From: Yoonia sp.
GTDB lineage: Bacteria > Pseudomonadota > Alphaproteobacteria > Rhodobacterales > Rhodobacteraceae
Assembly: GCF_030731595.1 (NCBI RefSeq)
Contig: NZ_JANQTS010000113.1
Span: 1-34,222 of the forward strand
DNA length: 34,222 nucleotides
Direction of reading: 5' to 3'
The position numbers were made by a program, and so were the translations under genes. This document shows, one piece after another, positions 26,347-34,222 of this stretch (positions are counted from its first letter, which is position 1; every line of letters starts with the position of its first letter). Under the pieces are notes generated by a model that had not been told where the DNA came from, did not search any database, and saw only the letters and a program-made list of their open reading frames with translations.

Positions 26347-26928
26347 GTGGTAACCCCCGACGAGGTATTGGCGTTTTGGCTGGACGAATGCGCGCCCGCC
26401 GATTGGTACAAGTCTGATCCCGCGCTTGATGCACGCATCACCGAAAAATTTGCCGCGACCTGGAAAGCTGCGACCGAGGGTGCGCTTGGTCTGTGGCTGA
26501 CCTATCCTGCGGGGACCTTGGCATACATCATCCTGACCGACCAGTTTCCGCGCAATATGTTCCGCGATTCCGGTGATGCCTTTGCCACCGATCCTCTGGC
26601 GCGGGCTGCGGCCAAAATGGCGATTGACCGGAACTGGGATATGAAGATCGATGAACCGGCCCGCCAGTTCTTTTATCTGCCCCTGATGCATGCAGAGAAC
26701 CTGTGCGATCAGGATCGTGCGGTGCGCCTGATCCATACGCGGATGCCTGAAAGCGGCCAAAACCATCGTGATCATGCCTGCGCCCATCGTGCCGTGATCC
26801 GCGATTTCGGCCGGTTTCCCTTTCGCAACGCAGCTTTGGGCCGCAAAACCTCTCCTGCCGAACAGGCATTTCTGGATGCTGGCGGCTATGGTGCCGCGAT
26901 CCGGGTCCAGCAAAGCGGTGCGAAATAA
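26347..26928 (+). CDS. DUF924 family protein
   Basis: A 193-residue all-helical protein with the DUF924 pattern: VLAFWLDE at the start, DWYKSDPALDARI, then ILTDQFPRNMFRDSGDAFATD and YLPLMHAEN. The fold is TPR-like. The biochemical function is not known to me. The start is GTG at 26347, supported by a strong AAGGAG (26334-26339). It precedes lpdA by about 100 bases on the same strand. A functional link to dihydrolipoyl dehydrogenase is unproven. Confidence 0.88.
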   Translation: MVTPDEVLAFWLDECAPADWYKSDPALDARITEKFAATWKAATEGALGLWLTYPAGTLAYIILTDQFPRNMFRDSGDAFATDPLARAAAKMAIDRNWDMKIDEPARQFFYLPLMHAENLCDQDRAVRLIHTRMPESGQNHRDHACAHRAVIRDFGRFPFRNAALGRKTSPAEQAFLDAGGYGAAIRVQQSGAK

Positions 26929-26991
26929 CGACATTGCACCCAACGGGTAGCTGTTATGCCGTAAGGTCACTAGAGGTCGATCCAAAAGTAG

Positions 26992-27008
26992 TTTAGTGTT
27001 CAACTAAA
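26992..27008. promoter_or_regulatory. Perfect dyad just upstream of lpdA
   Basis: TTTAGT-GTTCA-ACTAAA is a perfect 6-bp inverted repeat with a 5-base centre. It lies in an AT-rich patch 22 bases before the lpdA ATG and next to its ribosome site (CTGGAGGG). It could be an operator or a small leader hairpin. It is the most AT-rich part of the 26929-27030 gap. Confidence 0.35.
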
Positions 27009-27030
27009 TTAGGAACTGGAGGGCCCTTGC

Positions 27031-28425
27031 ATGGCTGCGCAAAATTTTGACTTGATCGTAATCGGAGCCGGGCCGGGTGGCTATGTCGCTGCAATCCGTG
27101 GCGCACAGTTGGGCATGAAGGTTGCGATCATCGAGCGGGAAAATCTGGGCGGTATCTGCCTGAACTGGGGCTGTATCCCGACCAAGGCGATGTTGCGTTC
27201 CTCCGAGGTCTTCCACCTGATGCACCGCGCCAAGGAGTTCGGTCTCAAGGCCGAAGGGATCAGCTACGATCTGGATGCGGTCGTCAAACGCAGCCGTGGC
27301 GTGGCAGGGCAACTGTCCGGCGGCATCGGCCATCTCATGAAGAAGAACAAGATCACTGTCTTTATGGGTACAGCGACGATCCCCGCCAAAGGCAAGGTAT
27401 CGGTCAAAGGTGCCAAGGGCACTGACGAGCTGACTGCCAAGAACATCGTGCTGGCCACAGGCGCGCGCGCCCGCGAACTGCCGGGACTTGAGGCTGATGG
27501 CGATCTGGTCTGGACCTACCGCCACGCGCTGCAACCGGTGCGGATGCCCAAGAAACTGCTGGTCATCGGTTCCGGCGCGATCGGCATCGAATTTGCAAGT
27601 TTCTACAACACGCTGGGCGCTGACACGACTGTGGTCGAGGTCATGGACCGCGTGCTGCCCGTCGAAGATGCCGAAATTTCAGCCTTTGCCAAAAAGCAGT
27701 TCGTCAAGCAGGGCATGAAGATCATGGAAAAATCCATGGTCAAGCAGTTGGACCGCGCAAAGGGCAAAGTGACCGCCCATATCGAAACCGGCGGCAAGAT
27801 TGAAAAGATGGAATTCGACACGGTGATCAGTGCCGTTGGCATCGTCGGCAATGTCGAAGACTTGGGGCTGGAAGCCTTGGGCGTGAAAATCGACCGCACC
27901 CATGTCGTGACGGATGAATTCTGCCGGACCGGTGTTGAAGGGCTCTATGCCATCGGCGATATCGCCGGTGCGCCTTGGCTTGCGCATAAGGCCAGCCATG
28001 AAGGTGTGATGGTGGCCGATCTGATCGCGGGCAAACATGCCCATCCGGTCAAGCCCGAAAGCATCGCGGGCTGTACCTATTGCCATCCGCAGGTGGCCTC
28101 TGTCGGTTATACCGAGGCGAAAGCGAAAGAGTTGGGCTTTGACATCAAGGTTGGCCGCTTTCCGTTCATCGGCAATGGCAAAGCGATTGCCTTGGGAGAA
28201 TCCGAAGGCCTCATCAAGACGATCTTTGACGCCAAGACAGGCGAATTGCTGGGCGCCCATATGGTAGGCGCCGAAGTCACCGAATTGATCCAGGGCTACG
28301 TCATCGGTCGACAGTTGGAAACGACCGAAGAAGACCTGATGAACACGGTCTTCCCGCACCCGACCTTGTCAGAGATGATGCACGAAAGCGTGCTCGATGC
28401 CTATGATCGCGTGATCCATTTCTAG
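27031..28425 (+). CDS. lpdA: Dihydrolipoyl dehydrogenase (E3)
   Basis: This flavoprotein reoxidises dihydrolipoamide in the pyruvate, 2-oxoglutarate, branched-chain and glycine-cleavage complexes and reduces NAD+. The 464-residue protein has the FAD motif IGAGPGGY (11-18), the redox-active disulfide Cys43/Cys48 in GGICLNWGCIPTKAM, and the NAD motif VIGSGAIGIEFASFY. The FAD-binding GLYAIGDIAG segment and the C-terminal catalytic pair His443/Glu448 (HPTLSE) are also present. The E1/E2 genes are not in the window. The N-terminus lacks a lipoyl domain. The ATG follows GGAGGG. A bidirectional terminator follows. Confidence 0.97.
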   Translation: MAAQNFDLIVIGAGPGGYVAAIRGAQLGMKVAIIERENLGGICLNWGCIPTKAMLRSSEVFHLMHRAKEFGLKAEGISYDLDAVVKRSRGVAGQLSGGIGHLMKKNKITVFMGTATIPAKGKVSVKGAKGTDELTAKNIVLATGARARELPGLEADGDLVWTYRHALQPVRMPKKLLVIGSGAIGIEFASFYNTLGADTTVVEVMDRVLPVEDAEISAFAKKQFVKQGMKIMEKSMVKQLDRAKGKVTAHIETGGKIEKMEFDTVISAVGIVGNVEDLGLEALGVKIDRTHVVTDEFCRTGVEGLYAIGDIAGAPWLAHKASHEGVMVADLIAGKHAHPVKPESIAGCTYCHPQVASVGYTEAKAKELGFDIKVGRFPFIGNGKAIALGESEGLIKTIFDAKTGELLGAHMVGAEVTELIQGYVIGRQLETTEEDLMNTVFPHPTLSEMMHESVLDAYDRVIHF

Positions 28426-28447
28426 CCTGCCATCATTGACATAACAA

Positions 28448-28475
28448 AAGCCCGCCGTCCGGTCGCGGCGGGCTT
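28448..28475. terminator. Bidirectional rho-independent terminator between lpdA and the VWA gene
   Basis: AAGCCCGCCG (28448-28457), loop TCCGGTCG, CGGCGGGCTT (28466-28475) give a perfect 10-bp stem. On the plus strand it continues CTTGTCTTGCTTT; on the minus strand it continues TTGTTATGTC. It sits between convergent stops and can serve both. Confidence 0.9.
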
Positions 28476-28496
28476 CTTGTCTTGCTTTGTGATCGT

Positions 28497-30935
28497 TTAC
28501 TTGGTCACCTCGAGCGGCATACGGGCAATAATCGTGCCATCTTGTCGCATAACATAACGCACTTCATACGTGCCCGCTGTGTCAGGCAGGCGTAGCTCTA
28601 CGGGATTACCGCTTTCCGTGCGCGTATAGTCGATATAGCCGTCATCGTCCGGCTGCGCGATCGTGATGTAGTCGCCCGCATAATCCGGCCCGTCCCAGCC
28701 GATGAGCAAGGTTTCCCCCAAGGCAATCGTCGCAGGGCCGACAAGCTGTGCCTTGACCTCCGTGACCGTAATCGGACGGGCAAAGGCCACCGTTGCGCCT
28801 TGGGCCAGAATATAGCGCAGTTCATAGGTGCCAGCCACCGGTGGTAGCTCAAGCGCAACAGGATTGCCGGATTCAGTGTAGGTATAGTTGATATAGCCAC
28901 TGTCGCCGACTTCGCTCACGGCGATGTAGTCGCGTGCATAGTCCGGCCCGTCGTAGGAAACCTGTATCGTTTCACCGGCAAGGGCGGATTCGGGTGCATC
29001 CAGCGCTATCTTGAGCGCCGTAACAGTGATCGGACGGGTCATCAGGATCTCTGCACCCTGACTGAGTTGATAGCGGATTTCATAATCGCCCGCTTCGGGC
29101 GGCAAGGTCAGTGTCAGCGGATTGCCCTCATCCGTATAGGTGTAATTGATATATGCCTGTTCACCCGGCTTTCCGACCGAGATATAGTCGCGGTTATAGC
29201 CCGGTCCGGTCCAGTTGACCGTGATCTCCGAAGCAATCGCGGCTTCTGCCGGGGCATCAAGGCTGACTGTCGCTTCAGTGACCGTGATGGGACGTACGGC
29301 CAGAATCTCTGCGCCTTGGCTCAACTGATACCGGATTTCATAGTCGCCCGGTTCGGTCGGCATCACCAATGACAACGGATTGCCATTTTCGGTGTAGGTA
29401 TAGTTGATGTACTGATTTGCGCCGATGTCGCCCACAGAAATGTAATCGCGGTTATAGTCAGGCCCGGTCCAGCCGACAGTGATGCTTTCGCCAACAATGG
29501 CCGTCTGGGGTGCCTCTAATGTGACCACGGCGGCGCTGACGGTGATGCTGCGCGTCGCCAGAATATGTCCGCGCTGGTTCAGTTGGTAGCGGATGTCATA
29601 AGTGCCGGGCTCTGTGGGCATTGTCAGCGTCAGCGCGTTGCCTTCGTCGGTGTAGGTGTAGTTGATGTATTGCGATTTGCCCGGTTCGCCGACCGAGATG
29701 TAGTCGCGTTCATAGCCAGGGCCGGTCCAGTTCACGGCAATGCTTTCACCGACAATGGCTGTCTCTGGTGCGTCGATGGTCACATCGACGGGGGTGATTT
29801 CAATGGACCTGGTGGCGATGACCGCATCACGGGTCTGGTCGAAATAACGCAATTCGTAGGTGCCGGTTTCGACAGGCAGCCGCAGGTCGAGCGGGTTTCC
29901 TTCCTCCGTGTAGGTGTAATTGACATAGCCCGATTCATCTGGCTCCGACACGGCGATATAGTCACGTTTGCCATCCGGCCCCGTCCAGGTCACGGGAATG
30001 GTCGCGCCAACCGGCGCGCTATCCACGGCCTCGATACTGGCTGCGGGAACAACATCGGGGAAGACGACAACCACGGTCACATCGTCGGGGCCGGATACGG
30101 TGAATGTGGCCTCGGCCTCGATCTCGTCGGTGATCCGATAGGCGGTGGCGCGATGCATGCCTTCCAGCAAATCAACGGTGACAGGGTTGCCCGCCATGTC
30201 ATCGGCGATCATGTCGCTGTCGCTGCTGATGTCCCAGATGATCGGATCGGTGATCAGCGGTCCGTCAACCTCGGCCAGCCGCGCCTCGAATGTGCCGGTG
30301 ACCACGATGGGCGCAGGCTCCATCACCATCGACGCCATGGCCAGGTCAAGTTCGGCGGCGTTGGCGGCGGTCAGAAAGCGCCCGCCGGTTTCATCTGCAA
30401 TACACTGCATCTGCGCCAGCGCGTCGGGGTCGGTAATGTCAAATCCGACAACATGGGCGGTAAAGTTGATGCCGGCTTCTTCAAGGAGCCGCGCCGCAGC
30501 GCAAGGGTCCGGGTTGCAGGTTTCCACCCCATCGCTCACCAGAATAACTGTGGCGCTGTCCTCGGTATAGCGCAAGGCTTCGGCTGCGGCGATCACGGCA
30601 TCCGTCATCGGGGTTTTCCCCAAAGGCTTGATCCCGTTGACAGCACTGACAATCTGGCTGGCCGTTCCCGCAGCCGGGGCGACCACCGTTTCAATGTCGG
30701 TGCAGCTCCCGCGTTCGCGATGGCCATAGACGGTCAAACCCAAGCCCTGATCGGCAGGAAAATCCTCGAGCAATCCTGCGACCACGTCCTGAGCAATGGT
30801 GATTTTTGCAACGCCATCGATCTGGCCCCACATGGAACCCGATCCATCAATGACAAGAATGGTATTGGGCCTGTCCTGTGCAACAACGCCAGTGGCAAGA
30901 CTGACTGCAAGACCTAAGGGAAACAAAAGCCGCAT
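28497..30935 (-). CDS. Exported von Willebrand factor A (VWA) protein with six 86-residue tandem repeats
   Basis: The protein has 812 residues. A signal peptide (1-19, cut after VVA) is followed by a VWA domain (about 24-205) with an intact MIDAS: DGSGS (30-34), the Thr111 region KTPMTDAV and LVSDGVE (132-138). It therefore probably binds a divalent metal and a partner protein. Cysteine pairs (78, 140, 145, 178) suggest disulfides in the periplasm or outside. A linking beta domain (about 206-298) resembles a carboxypeptidase-regulatory or Ig-like fold. Residues 299-812 are six repeats of exactly 86 residues (the last is 84). No membrane anchor, sortase or autotransporter signal is seen at the C-terminus. 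The frame opens at 31001, but ATG 30935, after TTGGAGTG, gives the signal peptide. The ligand and role are unknown. Surface adhesion or matrix binding is inference. Confidence 0.9.
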   Translation of the reverse strand: MRLLFPLGLAVSLATGVVAQDRPNTILVIDGSGSMWGQIDGVAKITIAQDVVAGLLEDFPADQGLGLTVYGHRERGSCTDIETVVAPAAGTASQIVSAVNGIKPLGKTPMTDAVIAAAEALRYTEDSATVILVSDGVETCNPDPCAAARLLEEAGINFTAHVVGFDITDPDALAQMQCIADETGGRFLTAANAAELDLAMASMVMEPAPIVVTGTFEARLAEVDGPLITDPIIWDISSDSDMIADDMAGNPVTVDLLEGMHRATAYRITDEIEAEATFTVSGPDDVTVVVVFPDVVPAASIEAVDSAPVGATIPVTWTGPDGKRDYIAVSEPDESGYVNYTYTEEGNPLDLRLPVETGTYELRYFDQTRDAVIATRSIEITPVDVTIDAPETAIVGESIAVNWTGPGYERDYISVGEPGKSQYINYTYTDEGNALTLTMPTEPGTYDIRYQLNQRGHILATRSITVSAAVVTLEAPQTAIVGESITVGWTGPDYNRDYISVGDIGANQYINYTYTENGNPLSLVMPTEPGDYEIRYQLSQGAEILAVRPITVTEATVSLDAPAEAAIASEITVNWTGPGYNRDYISVGKPGEQAYINYTYTDEGNPLTLTLPPEAGDYEIRYQLSQGAEILMTRPITVTALKIALDAPESALAGETIQVSYDGPDYARDYIAVSEVGDSGYINYTYTESGNPVALELPPVAGTYELRYILAQGATVAFARPITVTEVKAQLVGPATIALGETLLIGWDGPDYAGDYITIAQPDDDGYIDYTRTESGNPVELRLPDTAGTYEVRYVMRQDGTIIARMPLEVTK
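28500..30041 (-). repeat. Six in-frame 258-bp tandem repeats in the VWA gene
   Basis: In reading order the units are 30041-29784, 29783-29526, 29525-29268, 29267-29010, 29009-28752 and 28751-28500. The RDY/GDY aspartate recurs at residues 325, 411, 497, 583, 669 and 755, a period of exactly 86 with no insertion or deletion. Core motifs are WTGPxYxRDYISVG, YINYTYTxxGNPL and GxYEIRYxLxQ, ending RPITVT. Units 2-4 are closest to each other. Unit 1 lacks the GYxR wording, and unit 6 is the most diverged (GDYITIA, IDYTRT). Each unit looks like one beta-sandwich domain. Confidence 0.95.
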
Positions 30936-31076
30936 GACCGCACTCCAAAAAATGAACCTGACCCCATGAAAGCACAGCAGCGGCGCTCCGCATAGCTGCA
31001 TGATGAGACAGTCTGGAATTCCCTACCGCGTCAGTCTTGACCGGATCTGCTTCATCTGTGAAATAAAGTCGCAAAT

Positions 31077-31091
31077 GTTCTATTAATGTTC
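31077..31091. promoter_or_regulatory. LexA (SOS) box upstream of uvrA
   Basis: GTTC-TATTAAT-GTTC is an exact match to the alphaproteobacterial LexA site GTTC-N7-GTTC. It is 64 bases before the uvrA ATG. It arises from a perfect tandem 11-mer, TGTTCTATTAA at 31076-31086 and 31087-31097, one helical turn each. The embedded TATTAA copies could serve as -10 elements, so LexA would block the polymerase directly. The other gene leaving this region is the VWA gene, whose start is 141 bases away. Confidence 0.92.
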
Positions 31092-31155
31092 TATTAAGTT
31101 GTTGGACCACACGGACCACTGCATTATGTGCGTAGAGGTGGTCGAGGGATGATAC

Positions 31156-34014
31156 ATGGCTGAACTGAAGAATATCGAGGTGCGCGGCGCGCGCGAACAT
31201 AACCTCAAGAATATCGACGTCGATATTCCGCGCGACCAGTTGGTCGTGATCACCGGCCTGTCAGGGTCGGGCAAGTCCTCGCTCGCCTTCGATACGATCT
31301 ATGCCGAAGGGCAGCGCCGCTATGTGGAATCGCTGTCCGCCTATGCGCGCCAGTTTCTGGATATGATGGAAAAGCCGGATGTGGATCATATTTCCGGCCT
31401 TTCGCCCGCCATCTCGATCGAACAAAAGACGACGTCGAAAAACCCCCGTTCAACCGTTGGGACGATCACCGAGATTTACGACTATCTGCGCCTGCTCTTT
31501 GCGCGGGCAGGGACACCTTATTCGCCAACCACGGGCCTGCCGATCGAGGCCCAGCAGGTGCAGGATATGGTGGACCGCGTCATGGCTTTGCCCGAGGGCA
31601 CGCGCGGCTATTTGCTGGCCCCGATCATCCGCGACCGCAAGGGCGAGTATCGCAAGGAATTTCTGGAACTGCGCAAGCAGGGGTTCCAGCGCGTCAAAGT
31701 GGACGGCCAGTTTTACGAATTGGACGAACCGCCGACGCTCGACAAGAAATTCCGCCATGACATTGACGTGGTCGTCGACCGGATCGTCGTGCGCGAAGGT
31801 TTGGAAACGCGGCTGGCCGACAGTTTCCGCACCGCTCTTGATCTGGCAGATGGTATCACTGTGCTGGAAACAGCACCCAGCGAAGGCGAACCTGAACGCA
31901 TCACCTTTTCGGAAAAATTCGCCTGTCCTGTCAGTGGCTTTACCATCCCCGAAATCGAGCCGCGCCTGTTTTCCTTCAACGCGCCTTTCGGGGCCTGTCC
32001 GGCCTGCGATGGGCTGGGGGTCGAGTTGTTCTTTGACGAACAATTGGTTGTGCCTGATGTGACCTTGAAAATCGCCGATGGGGCGCTGGCCCCGTGGCGC
32101 AAGGGCAAATCGCCCTATTTCCTGCAAACCATCGAATCCATCGCCAAGCATTACGGGTTCAACAAGAACGCCCGCTGGAAAGATCTGGACCCCAAGATCC
32201 AGCAGGTTTTCCTTTACGGGTCGGGCACCGAAGAGATCAAGTTCCGCTATGACGAGGGCGGCCGTGTCTATCAGGTCGAACGCGCTTTCGAAGGCGTGAT
32301 CCCGAATATGGAGCGCCGCTATCGCGAAACCGACAGCAACTGGATCCGTGAAGAGTTCGAGAATTTCCAGAACAACCGCGCCTGTGGCACCTGTGGCGGC
32401 TATCGCCTGCGCGAAGAGGCTTTGGCGGTGAAAATCGGCGGCCAGCATGTGGGTCAAGTGGTCCAGATGTCGATCAAGGAAGCCTATGACTGGTGTCAGG
32501 AGGTTCCCGCCGCGCTGAGCAAGCAGAAAAATGAAATTGCCGTCGCGATCCTGAAAGAAATCCGCGAGCGTCTGGGGTTTCTGAATAACGTGGGTCTGGA
32601 TTATCTGACCCTGTCGCGCAATTCCGGCACGCTCTCGGGCGGCGAAAGCCAGCGGATCAGACTGGCCAGCCAGATCGGCTCGGGATTGCAAGGCGTGCTT
32701 TATGTGCTGGATGAACCTTCGATTGGGTTGCACCAGCGGGATAATGACCGGCTCTTGACGACGCTGAAGAACCTGCGCGATCAGGGCAATACGGTCATCG
32801 TGGTTGAACACGACGAAGAGGCGATCCGCGAGGCGGATTATGTTTTCGATATTGGCCCCGGTGCCGGCGTGCATGGCGGGCAGGTGGTGGCCAAAGGCAC
32901 CCCGGCCGAGATTATGGCCAATAAGGATTCCATCACCGGCCAATATCTGACCGGCGCACGCGAAATCGCAGTGCCAGCCGTCCGGCGCAAAGGCAAAGGC
33001 AAGAAGCTGAGCGTGGTCAAGGCCACGGGCAATAACCTGCAGAACGTCACTGCGGATTTCCCGCTGGGGATGTTTGTTTGTGTCACCGGCGTGTCCGGTG
33101 GCGGTAAATCGACCCTGACGATCGAGACATTGTTCAAGAATGCCTCCATGAAATTGAACGGCGCGCGCCAGACGCCAGCCCCTTGCGAGACGATCAAAGG
33201 GTTCGAGCATCTGGACAAGGTCATCGACATCGACCAGCGCCCGATCGGACGCACGCCGCGGTCGAACCCCGCGACCTATACCGGTGCCTTTACACCGATC
33301 CGCGATTGGTTTGCCGGGCTGCCCGAGGCCAAAGCGCGGGGCTACAAGCCCGGCCGCTTCAGTTTCAACGTCAAGGGCGGGCGCTGCGAGGCCTGTCAGG
33401 GCGACGGCGTCATCAAGATCGAGATGCACTTCCTGCCCGATGTCTATGTCACCTGCGAAACCTGCAAAGGTGCGCGCTACAACCGCGAAACACTGGAGAT
33501 CAAGTTCAAGGGCAAATCCATCGCCGATGTGCTGGATATGACCGTGGAAGATGCGCAGCAGTTCTTTACCGCCGTCCCCTCGATCCGCGAAAAGATGGAT
33601 GCGCTGATGCGCGTGGGCCTGAGCTATATCAAGGTCGGCCAGCAGGCCACGACCCTGTCAGGGGGCGAGGCGCAGCGGGTGAAACTCTCCAAGGAGCTGG
33701 CACGGCGATCCACCGGCCGCACCCTTTATATTCTGGACGAGCCGACGACAGGTCTGCATTTCGAAGATGTGCGCAAGCTCTTGGAAGTGCTGCATGAATT
33801 GGTCGATCAGGGGAATTCGGTTATTGTGATCGAACACAATCTGGATGTGGTGAAAACCGCAGACCATATCATCGACATCGGCCCCGAAGGTGGTGATGGC
33901 GGTGGCCGGATCGTGGCCACTGGTACGCCCGAGGAGGTGGCCGAGGTCGCCGAAAGTCATACAGGCCGCTATCTCAAAGCGATGCTGTCGGGGCGAAAGG
34001 TTGCCGCGGAGTAG
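31156..34014 (+). CDS. uvrA: Excinuclease ABC subunit A
   Basis: UvrA scans DNA for bulky lesions and loads UvrB in nucleotide excision repair. The 952-residue protein has two ABC ATPase modules. The first has P-loop GLSGSGKS (34-41) and signature [12 protein letters not shown]; the second has P-loop GVSGGGKST and signature [12 protein letters not shown]. Zinc-binding CPACDG...CGTCGG and CEACQGDG...CETCKG pairs are present, as are both Walker B motifs ([20 protein letters not shown]). The C-terminus is short, without the long glycine tail of E. coli UvrA. ATG at 31156 follows GAGGGATGATAC. Expression should be SOS-controlled through the upstream LexA box. Confidence 0.98.
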   Translation: MAELKNIEVRGAREHNLKNIDVDIPRDQLVVITGLSGSGKSSLAFDTIYAEGQRRYVESLSAYARQFLDMMEKPDVDHISGLSPAISIEQKTTSKNPRSTVGTITEIYDYLRLLFARAGTPYSPTTGLPIEAQQVQDMVDRVMALPEGTRGYLLAPIIRDRKGEYRKEFLELRKQGFQRVKVDGQFYELDEPPTLDKKFRHDIDVVVDRIVVREGLETRLADSFRTALDLADGITVLETAPSEGEPERITFSEKFACPVSGFTIPEIEPRLFSFNAPFGACPACDGLGVELFFDEQLVVPDVTLKIADGALAPWRKGKSPYFLQTIESIAKHYGFNKNARWKDLDPKIQQVFLYGSGTEEIKFRYDEGGRVYQVERAFEGVIPNMERRYRETDSNWIREEFENFQNNRACGTCGGYRLREEALAVKIGGQHVGQVVQMSIKEAYDWCQEVPAALSKQKNEIAVAILKEIRERLGFLNNVGLDYLTLSRNSGTLSGGESQRIRLASQIGSGLQGVLYVLDEPSIGLHQRDNDRLLTTLKNLRDQGNTVIVVEHDEEAIREADYVFDIGPGAGVHGGQVVAKGTPAEIMANKDSITGQYLTGAREIAVPAVRRKGKGKKLSVVKATGNNLQNVTADFPLGMFVCVTGVSGGGKSTLTIETLFKNASMKLNGARQTPAPCETIKGFEHLDKVIDIDQRPIGRTPRSNPATYTGAFTPIRDWFAGLPEAKARGYKPGRFSFNVKGGRCEACQGDGVIKIEMHFLPDVYVTCETCKGARYNRETLEIKFKGKSIADVLDMTVEDAQQFFTAVPSIREKMDALMRVGLSYIKVGQQATTLSGGEAQRVKLSKELARRSTGRTLYILDEPTTGLHFEDVRKLLEVLHELVDQGNSVIVIEHNLDVVKTADHIIDIGPEGGDGGGRIVATGTPEEVAEVAESHTGRYLKAMLSGRKVAAE

Positions 34015-34222
34015 GGATTAAAAAACACAAAGGTCTGTGGAGCGTCTTTGAGCTTTGATGCCATCAGACCGATGTTGTGGATCAGTCCGGGTCGCCATTT
34101 GATTTTGACCCCGAGGGACGTTTCGGCACGGCTTTAATCTGGGTTTGCTTTGCGGACAAACGGTGCATTCGCTGCACTTGCCCCAATGACTGCTCTGCGT
34201 TGGGAGTATTCGCTAGATCGTC
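34015..34222. other. 3' end of window after uvrA; no gene supported
   Basis: These 208 bases start AT-rich (GGATTAAAAAACAC) and contain an inverted repeat GGTCTG (34032-34037) / CAGACC (34065-34070). A minus-strand frame is open for about 65 codons with a CxxCxxC-like translation. It has no start or ribosome site I would trust and no family resemblance. The wording around GTGCATTCGCTGCAC resembles intergenic sequence I associate with roseobacter genomes. No clear uvrA terminator with a T tract is visible. Confidence 0.35.

Noticed and set aside
29565-30917. 450-codon open frame antisense to the VWA gene
   Set aside because: It mirrors the repeat-bearing gene on the other strand. Its translation is Gly/Val/Asp/Arg-rich without domains and it repeats only because the VWA repeats do. 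The minus-strand product has a signal peptide, a MIDAS and a ribosome site.
31450-33429. 659-codon open frame antisense to uvrA
   Set aside because: Antisense frames stay open in GC-rich genes with strong codon bias. The uvrA frame is complete with all motifs, and the antisense product resembles nothing.
1-34222. Mobile element, prophage, CRISPR or toxin-antitoxin system
   Set aside because: I looked for transposase/integrase motifs, regularly spaced direct repeats and small paired genes. The only long tandem repeat is inside the VWA gene, and every sizeable frame belongs to a chromosomal-type family.

Overview
The window looks like a chromosomal segment of a Roseobacter-clade Rhodobacteraceae (Alphaproteobacteria). 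Three things support this. There is a 407-residue 5-aminolevulinate synthase of the Rhodobacter type with an FNR/FnrL-like box upstream. There is an alphaproteobacterial SOS box (GTTC-N7-GTTC) in front of uvrA. The gene families and their GC-rich codon use fit the same group. Apart from the ends, the gene content is dense and mostly core. I see no insertion sequence, phage gene, integrase or CRISPR array.

Layout. 1-53 is the 3' part of tRNA-Asp. After a 388-base spacer comes a membrane-anchored Ser/Thr protein kinase (442-2067), facing a convergent M20 dipeptidase (3486-2113). A small four-helix membrane protein (4058-3729) is divergent from hemA (4333-5556), and an FNR-like site lies between them. 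Then follow a RodZ-like gene, ispG, a class I/II aminotransferase and an exported N-acetylmuramoyl-L-alanine amidase, all on the + strand (5673-10491). A small methyltransferase gene on the other strand separates this run from mrcA (PBP1a), prfB, an amidase-signature enzyme and a DUF2189 membrane protein (11253-17134).

On the - strand, 20409-17186 carries a Bcp-type peroxiredoxin, a DUF455 ferritin-like protein, a membrane-anchored LytM/M23 endopeptidase and a bactofilin. On the + strand, 20510-28425 carries a large AsmA/YhdP-like protein overlapping queA, then an MFS transporter, a DUF924 protein and dihydrolipoyl dehydrogenase. A terminator separates these from an exported von Willebrand A protein on the - strand with six 86-residue tandem repeats (30935-28497). 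uvrA is divergent from it, behind a clear LexA site. The last 208 bases hold no gene I can support.

Common themes. Envelope growth is heavily represented: RodZ, amidase, PBP1a, LytM plus bactofilin, the AsmA-like lipid-transport candidate, and isoprenoid precursors from IspG. The least explained items are the VWA hexa-repeat protein, the orphan transmembrane kinase, the SMR-like protein lacking the proton-coupling glutamate, and several operator-like dyads. I did not find a clearly new multi-gene defence or mobile system here.
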